Source: Nageia nagi
Taxonomy: Eukaryota; Pinophyta
DNA length: 64,000 bases
Assembly (NCBI GenBank): GCA_050084985.1
Contig: JBITNC010000002.1
Location: 35,898,001-35,962,000 of the forward strand
Direction of reading: 5' to 3'
Made by a program: the position numbers and the translations under genes. Within the stretch, counting starts at the first letter, position 1. The number at the start of each line of letters is the position of its first letter. The notes under the pieces were generated by a model. That model saw only the letters and a list, made by a program, of their open reading frames with translations, made no database searches and was not told the DNA's origin. Below are positions 37,030-48,884 of the stretch, piece by piece.

Positions 37030-37120
37030 ATGGTAGAGAGTTTTGAACCTGGGCCTCTTGTATTTGAGAGCTTTAAACTACCCACCTCTATAACTCCTAT
37101 ATCCGTCAATTCATTATAAA
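37030..37120 (-). repeat. tRNA-derived SINE-like fragment
   Basis: The complement reads GGGTAGTTTAAAGCTCTCAA and then GAGGCCCAGGTTCAAAACTC. GGTTCAAAACT matches a Pol III B box, and the upstream part is D-arm-like. Upstream at 36882-36900 a small stem GCCCT/AGGGC is present. It is too diverged for a tRNA gene. Confidence 0.4.
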
Positions 37121-37736
37121 TGATATTTTTATTGATGATAGTCTAAAATTAAACTTATGCATATAAGATATTTGTTATAGTCTTGGACACATAATAAATA
37201 TTTTGGATTATACATGTATGAGGATGATTCTTTATATTGTATTATAATTATAATTCACATGAGACAACAAAGAATGAATACATTATTTCAACCAAAAGGA
37301 CCATAAAATATGATCCTTTAAAGAATATAGATACAAATAGATATAATCCCCTCTGTAGTAAAAGGGGATAAATAATGCAAGTAAGGGTATCTAAATCAAG
37401 GTATATACTACCAAAGAGACAAACTATGCAATGGAAGCCAAAAACATAATAACTTATAAAACTTGAAGATAAATAGTAAGGGAAGAAGAAGAAATGATAA
37501 ACGTGAAGGTGAAGAAGAGTTACTTTATCAAATAAAAATAAGCATATATAATTTAGGAATATTAGGAAAGAAAAATTAATGACTTACATAATAGGAAAAG
37601 GAATGCAATACAAAATAAAAGAGCTTGGAAAAGAGGAGAAAGGGAAATCAATGAATCATCAAGATGGAAAAAATACTACAGCATTAGATGTTCAATAAAA
37701 TTTAAAATATAAATATTTTTAAACACTCATAAAAAC
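37121..37736. other. No gene recognised; purine-rich near 37440-37680
   Basis: Purine-rich, A-biased sequence without a coding frame. It precedes the second copy of the dispersed repeat. Confidence 0.5.
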
Positions 37737-38760
37737 TACTTTCAATGATGATATAGATAAAGATGACCTCTTAGATAATCCTTTTCCATTTACTTTCTAA
37801 CTCAAATATCGAAGTAATCTAATATTTATTTAATGTATTTTCTTATATATATATATCCATTAGACCATATTATATAACCCTTAGGATTGATTATGTTGAG
37901 AGGTGTTCCTCAATTGCAGTCAAGGGTGGGAGAGATTGAATGTCACGTTGTCTATCTAGTGTAAACATTTGATTGAAAAATAAAAAATATAATATTAAAT
38001 TTATATTTATTTAATTTTAAGATATCAATTTTAAATTTTATCAATACATATTTTTAAATTTCATAGATTCCCATTCATCTAATAAATTTTATATAAATAA
38101 ATTTTGGGTTTTGTATAAATAATTTATTTTATTAAACAAAACTTTAGATGATTTCAAAGAATGATTGCTTAAAAGTTATTAGATATAGAAATTCCAAGAA
38201 ATGAGATAAGCATCCAAGGAATGATATCTCTCTGCATTTTTTGATATATAAGGGGTTATATCAAAGCTAGTAAGTACAACTTCCTATATTGTGTGTTTGG
38301 CTCACCGAACCTAGCATATAATTCAAATAGACTATTTACATTATATAGAACACCATCATTTTGCACAAAGTTCTTCTCCAATCATCCTTGTCTATATTCA
38401 TGCCTTTTTGCAACTTCTAAAGACACCTAAAACCTTATGAGTGATTATTTTTCATATTGATCTATTGATTCAAACTTACATCTTTTATCCATACCATATC
38501 TATTTACTATTTTGTATACTAATTCTTTTATCTTTTTATAAATTATGTTAATGAACAAGAGAATAATTTACTAATAATGAAAATATTGTATCTTTCTATT
38601 AAAAATGAATTAAAACCAAAATAAATTGCACAATACTTAATATAATATTATATATAGATCAAAGCCTATACATAGTAATTATGATCTAATTATATGTTGC
38701 TAATACAAATAAATTAACTTTTCAAAATATAAATTATATAATTTGTACCCGATAAAATAT
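37737..38760 (+). repeat. Dispersed direct repeat, copy B, with an inserted segment of about 370 bp
   Basis: It aligns with 32310-33030 but is interrupted at about 37905-38275 by sequence absent from copy A. The insert starts ATGTTGAGAGGTGTTCC and ends near GGTTATATCAAAGCTAG. I cannot see clean terminal repeats on the insert. Confidence 0.65.
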
Positions 38761-40150
38761 TTTTATTCTTATATCATAAATATTACTATCAAATATTTTA
38801 TATCCAATATCTAAGATATAATAAAAGATTTAACTTATTATGTAAGGGATATGAGATTTCAACCAATAAACTATTATATTAACCTATAGTATGATCACTA
38901 GTAAATATAAATAAAATTTACCCTTTTATTATACAAAATGTGTTTATCTTTTATTTTAATTTATTTTATTTTTATTTGAAATACTCATAAATTCTTTCAA
39001 TTTAAGAAAAATAATACAACATCTTCAAATATTAAGTAAACCCTTTTTCTGTTTTTGCCTATTTACCTTGCATTCCAGTTTTGAAAATTTAATTAATTAC
39101 AATTTTACCTAAAGACAAATGTAAGGACAGAAGTAGACATTTTAAACATCATGAAATCTAATGTGAACATGCGAACATTTTGGAGATAAATAAATGCAGG
39201 TAGGTAGTGTGAAGACAATTCCGAGTTGTTCTTCCAAGTTGCAGATTGACAATTGATGTGACAACAAATCCTACCTACTTTCCAATACAAGGAAAATGAG
39301 TGTTCTTCTACAATTATAAGAACCCAGAAGGGACGAATGAATTTGTTTTATTAGTAAATTATTTATTTGATTTCAATAATAATATATATTTATTTATATT
39401 AAATATATTGGATTATGATTTTTTTACTAAATTATTTTATCAGTCTCATCTATTTTATCAATTTGTTTTCATGAGTGGATTGATTGTATTTTTCATTTTA
39501 TTTTAAAATATATTATAAATGTTTTAATGATATATTTAGAAGAAGATGATTTAAATTTTTTATTGTTTATTCTCTTATGTGATATGTGTGTTTTAGTGAA
39601 ATGTATTTGAATAAAAAACAATATAATAACTTTTTGAAAAGCAATACATGTAAATGAAAATATTAGTTTAAAAATTATTTTTGGAAGGTGATGTTGTGCT
39701 TAACATGCAATGGATAGAGATTAAATATTTTTAATGGGTGTTGTATGGTATTTTGAATGTTTTTCTTATGTTAATTTTTACAACCATTCATTAATTCTAT
39801 ATAAAATCATCATTTCAATATTCATTGATATAGTCAACATAGTACTTAAAGACATTAGAAAGGTGATCAATAATATGAAGTAAAAGTTCTTCATCCCTAC
39901 ATCATGGAGTGGAACAACGAGATTTTAAATGGAGTGACGGGTGAGAGTTTGACTACGAGGGTTTTAGAGATCAAAGGAGAGGATGAGGATGATGTTTTAC
40001 AGGGTTGAGGTGAGGAGGATGGAGTTGTACATGATGGTAGAGGTAGCTCAAATATAGTTACTTGACCTTTAGACCAAGGGAATTCATCAAGAATGGGCAT
40101 CAACAAAAAGTTAGATCATGTGAGTCCTTCTTAGGACTAGTTAAAGGACA
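38761..40150. other. No gene recognised
   Basis: AT-rich up to about 39900. The minus-strand frame 39897-40106 (low-complexity Ser/Pro-rich) overlaps the start of a plus-strand coding relic and is most likely its shadow. Confidence 0.55.
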
Positions 40151-40199
40151 TGCATACTGCTAAAACTAGATAAGGGTATAAATTATGGGTACAAATTAT

Positions 40200-41100
40200 C
40201 CAAGAGAAATCTAAAAAAAGAAAATAAAACCACATTATGGACTTGCGCTTGCAACAAGGTAAGCTCATTATCCCCTAACTATCATTACTTTTGTGTAAGA
40301 GCAAAAGGCTTTTGATTTGGAGGGAAATTTTTTTGCCCTAGATCGGATCTAGATTCCTTGAAAATTGAGGTAATGGGCTATGGGTAAATGGAGACCCAAA
40401 GGGTCATTATATGTTATAGCTCTATCAAGAGGCTTTTTCTTTATAAAGCAAGATTTAGAATATGATATACAACAAATTCACTCTAATAGACCATGGCTCT
40501 TTTGAGAAAGAGATTTTTTCATGAGAAAATGGGGTTTGAACTTTAATTTGAACACCCAAAGATTCAATATGGTTGCCATGGATTAGGTTGCTTAGATTTC
40601 CAATAATCCATTTCTGAAATGAGGATGTACTTATGGGTGTTTCTAGACCAATTAGAATCCATATAACTTTGGATAATGTTATGAAAGTTAGATCATGTAT
40701 GGTATTTTCTTAGATTAGTGTACAAGCATACCTTGAAGTAGACACTCCAAAATCCACAATCCTTATGTTTGACCTAGGGAACTAGGAATAAGAAATAAAT
40801 ACGAGTCTAAGAGAAAGGCATGTACTTTATGTGGCTCTATGAGCCACTCCACTTGCTAACATTCTAATGAGATAACAAATAAACCTAATAGCAATAGAAT
40901 CAAATGGTTTTTAATACCTGAAGGGAGGCTATAGTTCAGCCTCTTGAATATCCTACTCTTTAATATTCTAGAAGCCAAAATGAGATGGTAGACAAGAGTA
41001 CTCCCTATAAGACTCATCAACAAGCAACAAGGAAGAAGAGCTTCCAACCTAGGACCCATTAACAAGACCAGTGGATGGTGTCTAGATTGTACATGATAAG
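40200..41100 (+). pseudogene. LINE ORF1-like relic (DUF4283 with short Cys motif)
   Basis: A plus-strand frame beginning near 40405 reads SLYVIALSRGFFFIKQDLEY, then RKWGLNFNLNTQRFNMVAMD (about 40515-40580), with TAG/TGA stops between blocks. This follows the DUF4283 pattern in which a folded core is followed by the segment naming the substituted partner fragment. Near 40810-40870 comes KRKACTLCGSMSHSTC. That is Cys-rich, resembling a zinc knuckle shortened by two residues. No RT follows to the right, so this is an isolated ORF1 piece or a non-LINE DUF4283 gene. The family call is moderate and from motif memory. Confidence 0.5.
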
Positions 41101-42089
41101 AGGAGATCCCTGAAGCTTAATTTATAGATATTCCAAACTGAGATTCATCCTAAAAGAAGAGATATTTTTTTTAGCTTCCAATTAAGAATCCTAATATGGA
41201 GATCTCAAAATCCATTGAGGTAAGATCACAAGATGTCATAGTATTTTTATGAAATACAATGGCTAGAGAAGGTCACATCCTTGAAGCAAAAATGATAGGA
41301 ACAAAGAGACAATCCCAAAGAGCATCTTAGTGATACAAAAAGTAGCTAATAGAATATCACAAGAGATAACTCACCAATGACTAGAGGAAAATATCTTTGT
41401 TTATATAAAGATATAAGATACTCCATAGATTAGAGCTTTGTACTCTATCAATGATGAGGATATTGCTAGACACATGGAGAATATGGAAATACTCTTTGGC
41501 TTTACACCTTCAAATGTAATGAGAAGAGCTATGGAGAAGAAATGTACAGAAATATTAACCCAATAAACTAGAGAACTAGCTTGAGGATCCAAGAGGTGAG
41601 AGGAGGTTCCAAAACCTAAACCTTAAAAATACTATTTCATAATCGAGTAACCAATGGAAAAAGGGTTGATAGATGAGAAGTTCATACTTTTCAAAAATGG
41701 GATTATATCCACAAGGTATTTTGGAAAAATAAGTTTAAAGAGGTTGCACAAAGAAAGGAGGGATTGGATATTCCAACAAGAAATATATAAATTTGTAAAG
41801 GATAATGATAAAATAGGTTTTGAATTTTTGTTCCTTTATTGTTTGTAATATTTTAGGCTAGTTTTTCTTGAGATTAGGAATATGATCTTCATTCCCTGCT
41901 ACTCGCTTTTTGTTGATCCAAATTTAAGCTTGTTAAAAATCTTTTGATGATTTCTACAATGTATAGGATATTTTCAAAACCCCTATTTTTATATCTATAA
42001 AAAATTTCATTGATATAGTATGAAATGAATCAAAATATTTGATAGAATATTATTATTTATAAGAAGTTAAAGTAGACACGATGGACTTG
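41101..42089. other. No gene confidently recognised
   Basis: Near 41440-41530 a plus-strand frame gives DEDIARHMENMEILFGFTPS, which looks coding but short. It may belong to the DUF4283 relic on its left or to the unknown ORF on its right. Confidence 0.45.
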
Positions 42090-43240
42090 GAGGAATATGT
42101 GTAAAAGGAATACATGTATGGACTCTGTAGCAATGCCATATATTAAGGCATTACAAATCATAGATGATGGGAACATATGGAGTTTCAAGATTGGGAAGAT
42201 GGGGTGGTAATTTGAGAATTGAGATTTAGAAAGATGCACCCCTATACACTCATCATGTGTGTTGCATGTAAGAAATTTGATGGGTCAAAAGTGTATCGAA
42301 TTGACCTTTAGAGAGGAATTTAAGCGGGATCCGATGGTTTAGTAGATCCTTTACAACAATGGTATTGATGAATTCATAAACGCTTTGAATGGCCATAACT
42401 AGAGATGGTTCAAGCAAGTGTTAAAAATATGATATGAAGGAAGGGTGGTAGTGGAAGGATGCCAATTCTCAATCAATGTAGAGTTGATTGAGGCAGTGAT
42501 GGGTATGGCTAATTTAGGAAGGAGATATTCCATAGATATTTGCACACTGTTAGTAGAGGTGCAAGTTTTCTATGGGCAAGGGGTGCCTTTATCAGAGAAG
42601 AGAAAATCAACTTACCAAGTTGAGTCAATCCTTTATCCCTATAATGAGGTTGCCAAAGAAATTATGAAGCTCTTCATGATGGAAGGAAGGTACTTAAAGC
42701 TCTACAACTACCATTTTTTCCTATTGTACCACTTCAAAGGTTTGTACAAAGTGAATCTACCATATTTTACATTTCATTATTTGGACATTTACATTAGGAG
42801 GAATAGAGGAGCAGTTCCTTTCCATTAGGGGCTGATTAAGATCTTGGTGGATGTTGAGCATATAGGGGCTAAAAAGATGAGATTGCTGCTTTAGCAACAA
42901 CCAAGACCCCCTCAAGAAAATCCTTAGGCTTCTATCAATTCATGGTCATCAAATAGGTCACTACTATGACTTCCATTAGTAGAAAGGCCATAAGCTTTTT
43001 CTATTATGGTGGTTGTATCTTCTAAACTGGAGAACTCCCTCTTAGATTTTGAGGAGGAAGAGACTTTATCTAGATGGGGAGGAAAATTCATAATTAATTC
43101 AAAGGAGGAGGACTTGGTTATGGAGGCCATAAGTCTTATGATCGAGTCACCATGAACTCCTCCAATGGATGAAGAGAAGGATATGAAGGAAACACCACCT
43201 ACAAGTTTTAGGATAGACTAGAGGTAAAAGAATGAAGAAG
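42090..43240 (+). pseudogene. Unrecognised decayed protein; open core 42445-42828
   Basis: A plus-strand frame runs with few stops from about 42090 and is fully open at 42445-42828 (127 codons). Upstream in the same reading are REEFKRDPMV and IDEFINALNGHN near 42310-42400. The open part contains EGCQFSINVELIEAVMGMAN, YPYNEVAKEIMKLF and LYNYHFFLLYHFKGLYKVNL. It continues past a TAG at 42826 to an acidic, Ser-rich tail (43010-43130, LENSLLDFEEEETL). The mix of a folded-looking core and acidic tail suggests a real former protein. I do not recognise the family; a repeated, transposon-carried gene is plausible. Confidence 0.5.
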
Positions 43241-45732
43241 CTAGAGGACTCTTGGACTACTCAAGAGGATCAACATCTGAAGGAGTAAATGCCTCGTGAG
43301 AACCTTAGAGGACCCGACAACCTAAAAACCCTAATTTTGAAGATGAAGTTCAAAAAGTGGTATTATAAGTCAAGGCATTTTGTGGAATGGGGTAGAATTG
43401 GCTGATGAGGAAAGGAATGGTGTGATGTCAAAATGGTTAGGTGAGGGATGAAGGCCTCCCAATACCAATGGTATAAGAAGAAAAGATTTAGGGGAATGTG
43501 TGGGATGGTCACCCTAGCCTCTATGTAGAAGGAGGTACCTACGGTTATCTCGATTCAGAATGTAAAAGGCCTATCACATATGGAAATCGAGTTCTTTTAG
43601 GAGTGCTTCAACAAGAAGGACTCTAATTTTGAGTTGGATTGAATCTCACTGGTACAACCAATGAAAGGATGGTATGACTAGTAAGTGGAAAGCAAGGATC
43701 GTTTCCCTTAGCTAGTAAGGTGGCTACTACGGTGACTCTTATAAGATAGTTCTAGAAACATATGTACTATTGTTGAATATCTATAAACTTTTTGTATATA
43801 TAGGTTTTAGGGACCTATTTTTTGAAAACCCACTTTATTATAATATTATAGTTATTAATTTTATATGTATTTTATAGTTAAAATAATATTTAAAGAAGAT
43901 TATAATATTTTATACTTAATTTAAAGGTAGTTTAATATAGAAAAGGTGTAAGGATTTGAATTTTTATTATAGAAATGATTTTTTATACTAATAAAATAAA
44001 AAATTGAAGGTAGTTTTTATCATATTAAAAAATTAAATATAATATAATAATTTAATTAAAAGGTGTAAGGATTTGGATTTAAAGGTAGTTTTAATCATCT
44101 TAAAAAATTAAATATAATAATGTTTTCTATAAGTAAAGAGGTTGTTGAGTTGTATAAGGATATTATGTGTCACTCATGGATGAAGATAATCCTATTGCTC
44201 TTCATTTTAATTCAAGGCTCATAAAAATCTAATTTATTTACCATTTAAACTTAATATTATAAAAAATTCAAATGAAAAATTAATCCATTTCTTCCTTCAT
44301 AGCAAGCTCCTACTTAATATGTGTACTCATCTTCATGGCTTCATCAAAACACTAAGGTTTACCATTGTAAGTATAAAGCACATAATAAAGAGAAGGAGAA
44401 TAATGTTCAAGAGTTCTACTAGTGCTTGAAGTTCTCACAATTGTAGGTGGAGTTTGGAGTTCTTGATATTGAATACCTTCTGTTGATATGTATTTTGGTA
44501 TCACCTAGGTTTTTTGCCTAAATGAACTAAATACACATAAACATTTATGTATGATTTATCTAAGCTAATTGAAATAAAATAAACATACATGAATAAGGGA
44601 ATATAATAGTGCAGTAATAGAATAATGAAATTACATTGATGTCATAATGTACAACAAGCTACACACACTAAAGAAGAAGGAATCAAGTGAAAGATAAATA
44701 CCTATATGTCCCTACCTATGTCATAATCGAGGATATAATGGATGAACTTATCGAAGAGTAGTGACCTTGCTATGCGAACCCCAAGGCCAATTGCAAAAGA
44801 AATATCAATGAAAATGTTAATCTACAAGAGCTCAACATAGGTGCAAACGTCAGTACAGGTGCTAGCATTCTTAAGCAAGAAGGCTTTCCAATAAGGATCG
44901 ATGATAGCAAATATGATGATAAGTTGAACCAAGCATATGATCGTAGAAATGGATAACAAATATTCACTCAAGCAATAACAAGATTCCAATCTCAATTGGT
45001 AGCATTTAAAAATACCTAAGAGTAGGGTATTAGATATCGAGATGTAATCTTGATATGCTTTCCCCAAGTTAAAAGATACTTACATTTATATCAAGCATGA
45101 TATCACCATTTTACCCCTTGAATATTGGTTGAAGTCATTCCAATGTACCTAACATAAAAAAAAAGAACATAACCTAATAAATATGTGATAATATTGGTGA
45201 AATATGACTAAAATATGATTGAACAAGTATATAAAGTTGCACCTAGGTGGGACAATGTTAAGGGGACCACTTTTAGGTGTCAATAGATGCTCCCCTTTAT
45301 AAGTATAATGAAATTGAATATTGAAATAACATTATGCTTGCAAAGGAAGTAAAGGTAAAGAGAAGAAAAATTTGACACTTCCTTGGTTTAGCTATCTAAA
45401 TCATCAAGGATTTGATGATGTATATTGCTCTCTCTTTGCTTTGGTTGTGAGATGTAATGGCTTGCATTTAGTAGAATCAACCAAGAGAAAAGAATGAAAC
45501 CTAAAAATGAGAGGTGCGTACCTCCAAGCACATATATGTTTGCTAACTCATAAAAGATATATCAATGATAGTAAGAGAAAATATCATTTCATCAAATGGT
45601 ATAGCAATAATAGAGCAAGAATGAAATTAATATAATATATCTACATTGTCTTGAGAACATTGAATACAAAAATAATCAATATTTCATTATTAGATGCATA
45701 CATAAGAAAGCATAATAAAGGTGTTTCCATAT
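43241..45732. other. No gene recognised; possible minus-strand LTR relic about 44480-45285
   Basis: At 45250-45285 the plus strand reads GGGACAATGTTAAGGGGACC then ACTTTTAGGTGTCAA. In complement this starts like an LTR (TTGACACCTAAAAG). A TGTTGATATG at about 44482 could be the other end. No primer site, purine tract or partner LTR was seen, so this stays a suggestion. The rest is AT-rich. Confidence 0.3.
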
Positions 45733-46110
45733 CATCATGGGCACATCCCCCTTCCTAGATGGAACACATGCAATTATAACCATATATGTTAACATCATCA
45801 TAAGGTACATGTCCCATTCCTAGATGTAACATATGAATCATAGAGAACTACATGGTGATGGTTAGTTGAGACCAAACCAACAAAGGTGACTCAAATACAT
45901 GATTGGTTTGAATATTTTCTAACCATGTTATGTGATATGTCATTCATCATCATGAGGTACATGCCCCATTCTTATATATTGACATGATATGTTATCATCA
46001 TCATGAGGTACAAGCCCCATTCTTAGATGTGATTTGTATGTGATGGTTAGTTGAGACCTAACCAACAAAGGTGACTTGAAGATGATTGGTTTGAATATTT
46101 CCCAATCATG
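45733..46110. repeat. Two units of about 186 bp containing short repeats and a hairpin
   Basis: GATGGTTAGTTGAGACC followed by AACCAACAAAGGTGACT occurs at 45856-45892 and 46042-46078, each followed by GATTGGTTTGAATATTT. Between and before them, CATCATGAGGTACATGCCCC or variants occur at 45733, 45795, 45948 and 45999. GGTTAG and CTAACC within the unit are complementary. The complement (CACCTTTGTTGGTT...AACC) resembles the 42-bp minisatellite unit at 14661-14880, in opposite orientation. Confidence 0.7.
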
Positions 46111-46789
46111 CAAATGATTAAATGTAAAGTGTAGATAAGGATAGAAATACTCCTTGCATCTTACCCATTATACTAATTTGTTTTGATTTGACCTGATTTA
46201 TACCTTTAAATCCCAGTGTCCACACTAGCTTCAATGTTGGGGCTAGCATAGGAGTAGTGGATTCTTTTGATGTTGAAACTGTAATGCGTAACATGAGATA
46301 TGAATTTAAAAAAGATATTTTTATACCTGATGGATGTTGATAGAGTGCTTTGTTCTATGATGAACGAGTTGGAACCAAGAACGAACATGCAGGGAACACA
46401 TCGTTCTTCAATTAGATGTTTGTTCATGCCTACAAAAACTTCATTTTTCAAGATATGTTAGTATTATATTAATTTTTAGACCATAATTAGCTAGGGGTTC
46501 ATGATTTCCAAGGTAAGGAAGTGAAAGTTAAATAATGGTAGCACATGTGCTGATGGCCAATACAAGTGCTAATATTAGTATGGAGGTGAAGGTTCATAAT
46601 GAATTTGATCATCAAAATTTGCATCAATGAACTTGACTATCATGGTAAGATGGAATTTCATGGTTTGGCAAGGCTAGAGGTACAAAGTGGCTGTCAATTA
46701 TCACCTACCTCATTAACTATGTCCTAATTTGAATTTAAGTAGATCCAAATTATGTTTATTTTTCATTATCATTGTTTGCAATCTAAGCT

Positions 46790-48884
46790 CTAGTCCAGAA
46801 GGAGTGTGGTGATCCTAGTGAGGTGAATTTGAGCATTTTGGGTGATCAACTTTGCAAGGTGAGTGGTTTTATATATGAATAAGAGTGATTTTGTTTGGTT
46901 TTATTATTTTTGGCAAGTTTTATAACCTACTTTTATCTTTCATGATAGAGATTATAGAGCAAGACAATCATAGGGTTTACCATCATCAATCCAAAGGGTT
47001 TCCACACATGTGGTAAGTGCCAAGAATCATCTTTTTGTAATTTTTTGATGTAATTTGCAATTTTATGGTAGAAAATAGGAAACATCGTATGATACCAAGG
47101 ATTAGGATTTTTCACACCTAAGGCTGTGATGAATTTACCTTTAGAGGTATTATTTAAACGTGAGAACATGTTTTTATAGTTACGCATGGGTAGAGGAATT
47201 CTCTCCCAAATGTTTGAAAAATGGTTACAAAAGCCCAACATGAGCATTGGCATGGTAGAGTGAATTTTGGGTTAGGGAAATGTTTATCCAACTATGGTTG
47301 TTGTTAATGTGTGCTAAAAATAATGTAATAAAAATTAGTTTCTATGATTTAAATGAATTTACAAAAATTACTAATCACATACCTTTGCATTTTTTATTAC
47401 AGTTTCACCAATTCTTGATGGAACCTGAGCCCATATCTCATAGCTAGAAGAAATACAGGGTGTAGAAGGATAAGCTTATAGAGGATGAGGTTGATGCATT
47501 GAGACATGTTGGCATGGGCTTCCTCCTTCATGCTTAGTATGTTTGAGAGGAAAGGGACCTTCTCACAACTTTGATGGAGAGGTGGTCTAAAAGGACCAAT
47601 AAGTTCCACCTTCCTATCTAGGAGATCATCATTATTTGAAAGGACTTACATAGAATCCTAAGTTCCCATAAAAGGGAAGCCCATATTCTTTAAGGAGTGT
47701 ATGATAGATGCACAATGCAAGGCTTCAACCAAGCAGCTTACTAGACTTGAGGAGTATCATGAAGGTACAATGAAGAGATTCATGTGAGTTTAGTTGATTA
47801 TGGCTACATGTATAGATAACATTATTAACCCTAATAAGAATCATAATGTTTTCTTGCTTGGTTTGATATGTGTAGTGTATGAGATGACTTAGGATCATCG
47901 ATATGCTTAGGATTCTTATATCATAGCCCAAATTTATCATGACTTGCACAATTTTATGATGGTGCAAAAGAGAGGCAAGAGGCGAGCACACTCATTTATG
48001 CTTCAGTGTTGAGCCTACAAGCATATCCTAGTGGTTTGATTGAGAGAGCTTCATATATATAATATATATCCTGATCATCCTACTTGGTATCCATAGGCTT
48101 GGATAGGAAAAATCACATGGGTCCATAAGAGCATGGAGGCATAATAGAAGGTGATTGATGGGTTGATGGATGGTAAGTAACTTACCATACATGATTTAGA
48201 TTTTGGTTTGATTTATTGGTTAAGTAAGAAAATTGACATATGATTTTGATTTTGTAGGAGATGTAATTTACATAACTTATGCAAGCTTGGATTATTGTCC
48301 AAATGAGCTAAGGGGTGAGTTGGATTAGAAAATAACACCATTCTACCTTCAGATGAGGAAGACTTTTGTAAATCCTTATAGATATGAGAGGGTGATCAAA
48401 AGGTAATTTGGTAATAGGCAAGGCATTCCTATAGAATATAAGTATGTTGTGAGGATAGGGAGGTATAGGGCACATGATCCTAACCTATTTGAGACACCTC
48501 CTAATTGGGAGGAGGACTAGAATCCTCCATAAGACCATGGATCAAGGAGTGATTCAGACGATTAGGGAGATGAGGCACCTGAGGGGCCTCCTTTTGATCA
48601 AGCTTACTTGGTATGATGGGCTAGAGTTAGACCATATCCACTCGATTTTTATGGTTTGAAGCATTTAACGGAGGCAATTGAGGGTGAGGTTGATGAGACA
48701 TAAGAATAAGGTGATGAGGAAGAGGAGGAGGAACATGATGTTCATATGAAGAAGCCACCACATTAAGAGGAGAAGGGTGGATGGGATGTATACATTAGGA
48801 TTCCCATAGTGGATACCCAGCAACAGCTTAAGAATGAACTAAGTATGCTTCCTTATGTACCTATTGAAAGGAGAGAAGGATCCT
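46790..48884 (+). pseudogene. Plant mobile domain (PMD, MAIN-like) gene fragment with two introns, cut by a chromovirus
   Basis: Three exon-like segments join in frame. The first, up to 46858, ends EVNLSILGDQLCK before GTGAGT. The second, 47403-48172, follows TTTTTATTACAG and ends before GTAAGTAA. The third, 48258-48884, follows TTTTGTAG. The second exon contains VDALRHVGMGFLLHA, LLTTLMERW and NKFHLPI. The third has VIYITYASLDYCPNELRGEL, NPYRYERVI and FGNRQGIPIEYKYVVRIGRY. The ERW...FHLP start and the RV...FG.RQ.IP end are the signature of the PMD of MAIN/MAIL-like plant proteins, implicated in silencing of transposons. At least ten in-frame stops, many TAG, show it is dead. The third exon is cut at the LTR start at 48885. 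Exon 1 is tentative; the PMD call in exons 2-3 is firmer. Confidence 0.7.
46933..47253 (-). CDS. Unrecognised 106-codon open frame, antisense within the proposed first PMD intron
   Basis: The protein has a protein-like composition rather than A/T-driven repeats: Trp at several positions, and motifs IWERIPLPMRNYKNMF, ITALGVKNPNPWYHTMFPIF and LQKDDSWHLPHVWKPFG. I do not recognise the family. It lies entirely inside the 543-bp interval that I interpret as an intron of the PMD gene on the other strand. It may therefore be an inserted transposon scrap, or evidence that the intron model is wrong. A functional gene this short is unlikely. Confidence 0.35.
   Translation of the reverse strand: MPMLMLGFCNHFSNIWERIPLPMRNYKNMFSRLNNTSKGKFITALGVKNPNPWYHTMFPIFYHKIANYIKKLQKDDSWHLPHVWKPFGLMMVNPMIVLLYNLYHER

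Noticed and set aside
32310-38760. LTR pair of a 6.4-kb element
   Set aside because: No TG/CA ends, primer site, purine tract or internal gag-pol; the interior holds a LINE ORF1 relic on the other strand.
42924-43130. Minus-strand 68-codon Ser-rich ORF
   Set aside because: Shadow of the acidic plus-strand tail of the unknown protein at 42.1-43.2 kb.
44510-44525. TGGTATCACC near 44515 as a primer binding site
   Set aside because: It matches only the first seven bases of the tRNA-iMet site and is not beside a convincing LTR end.
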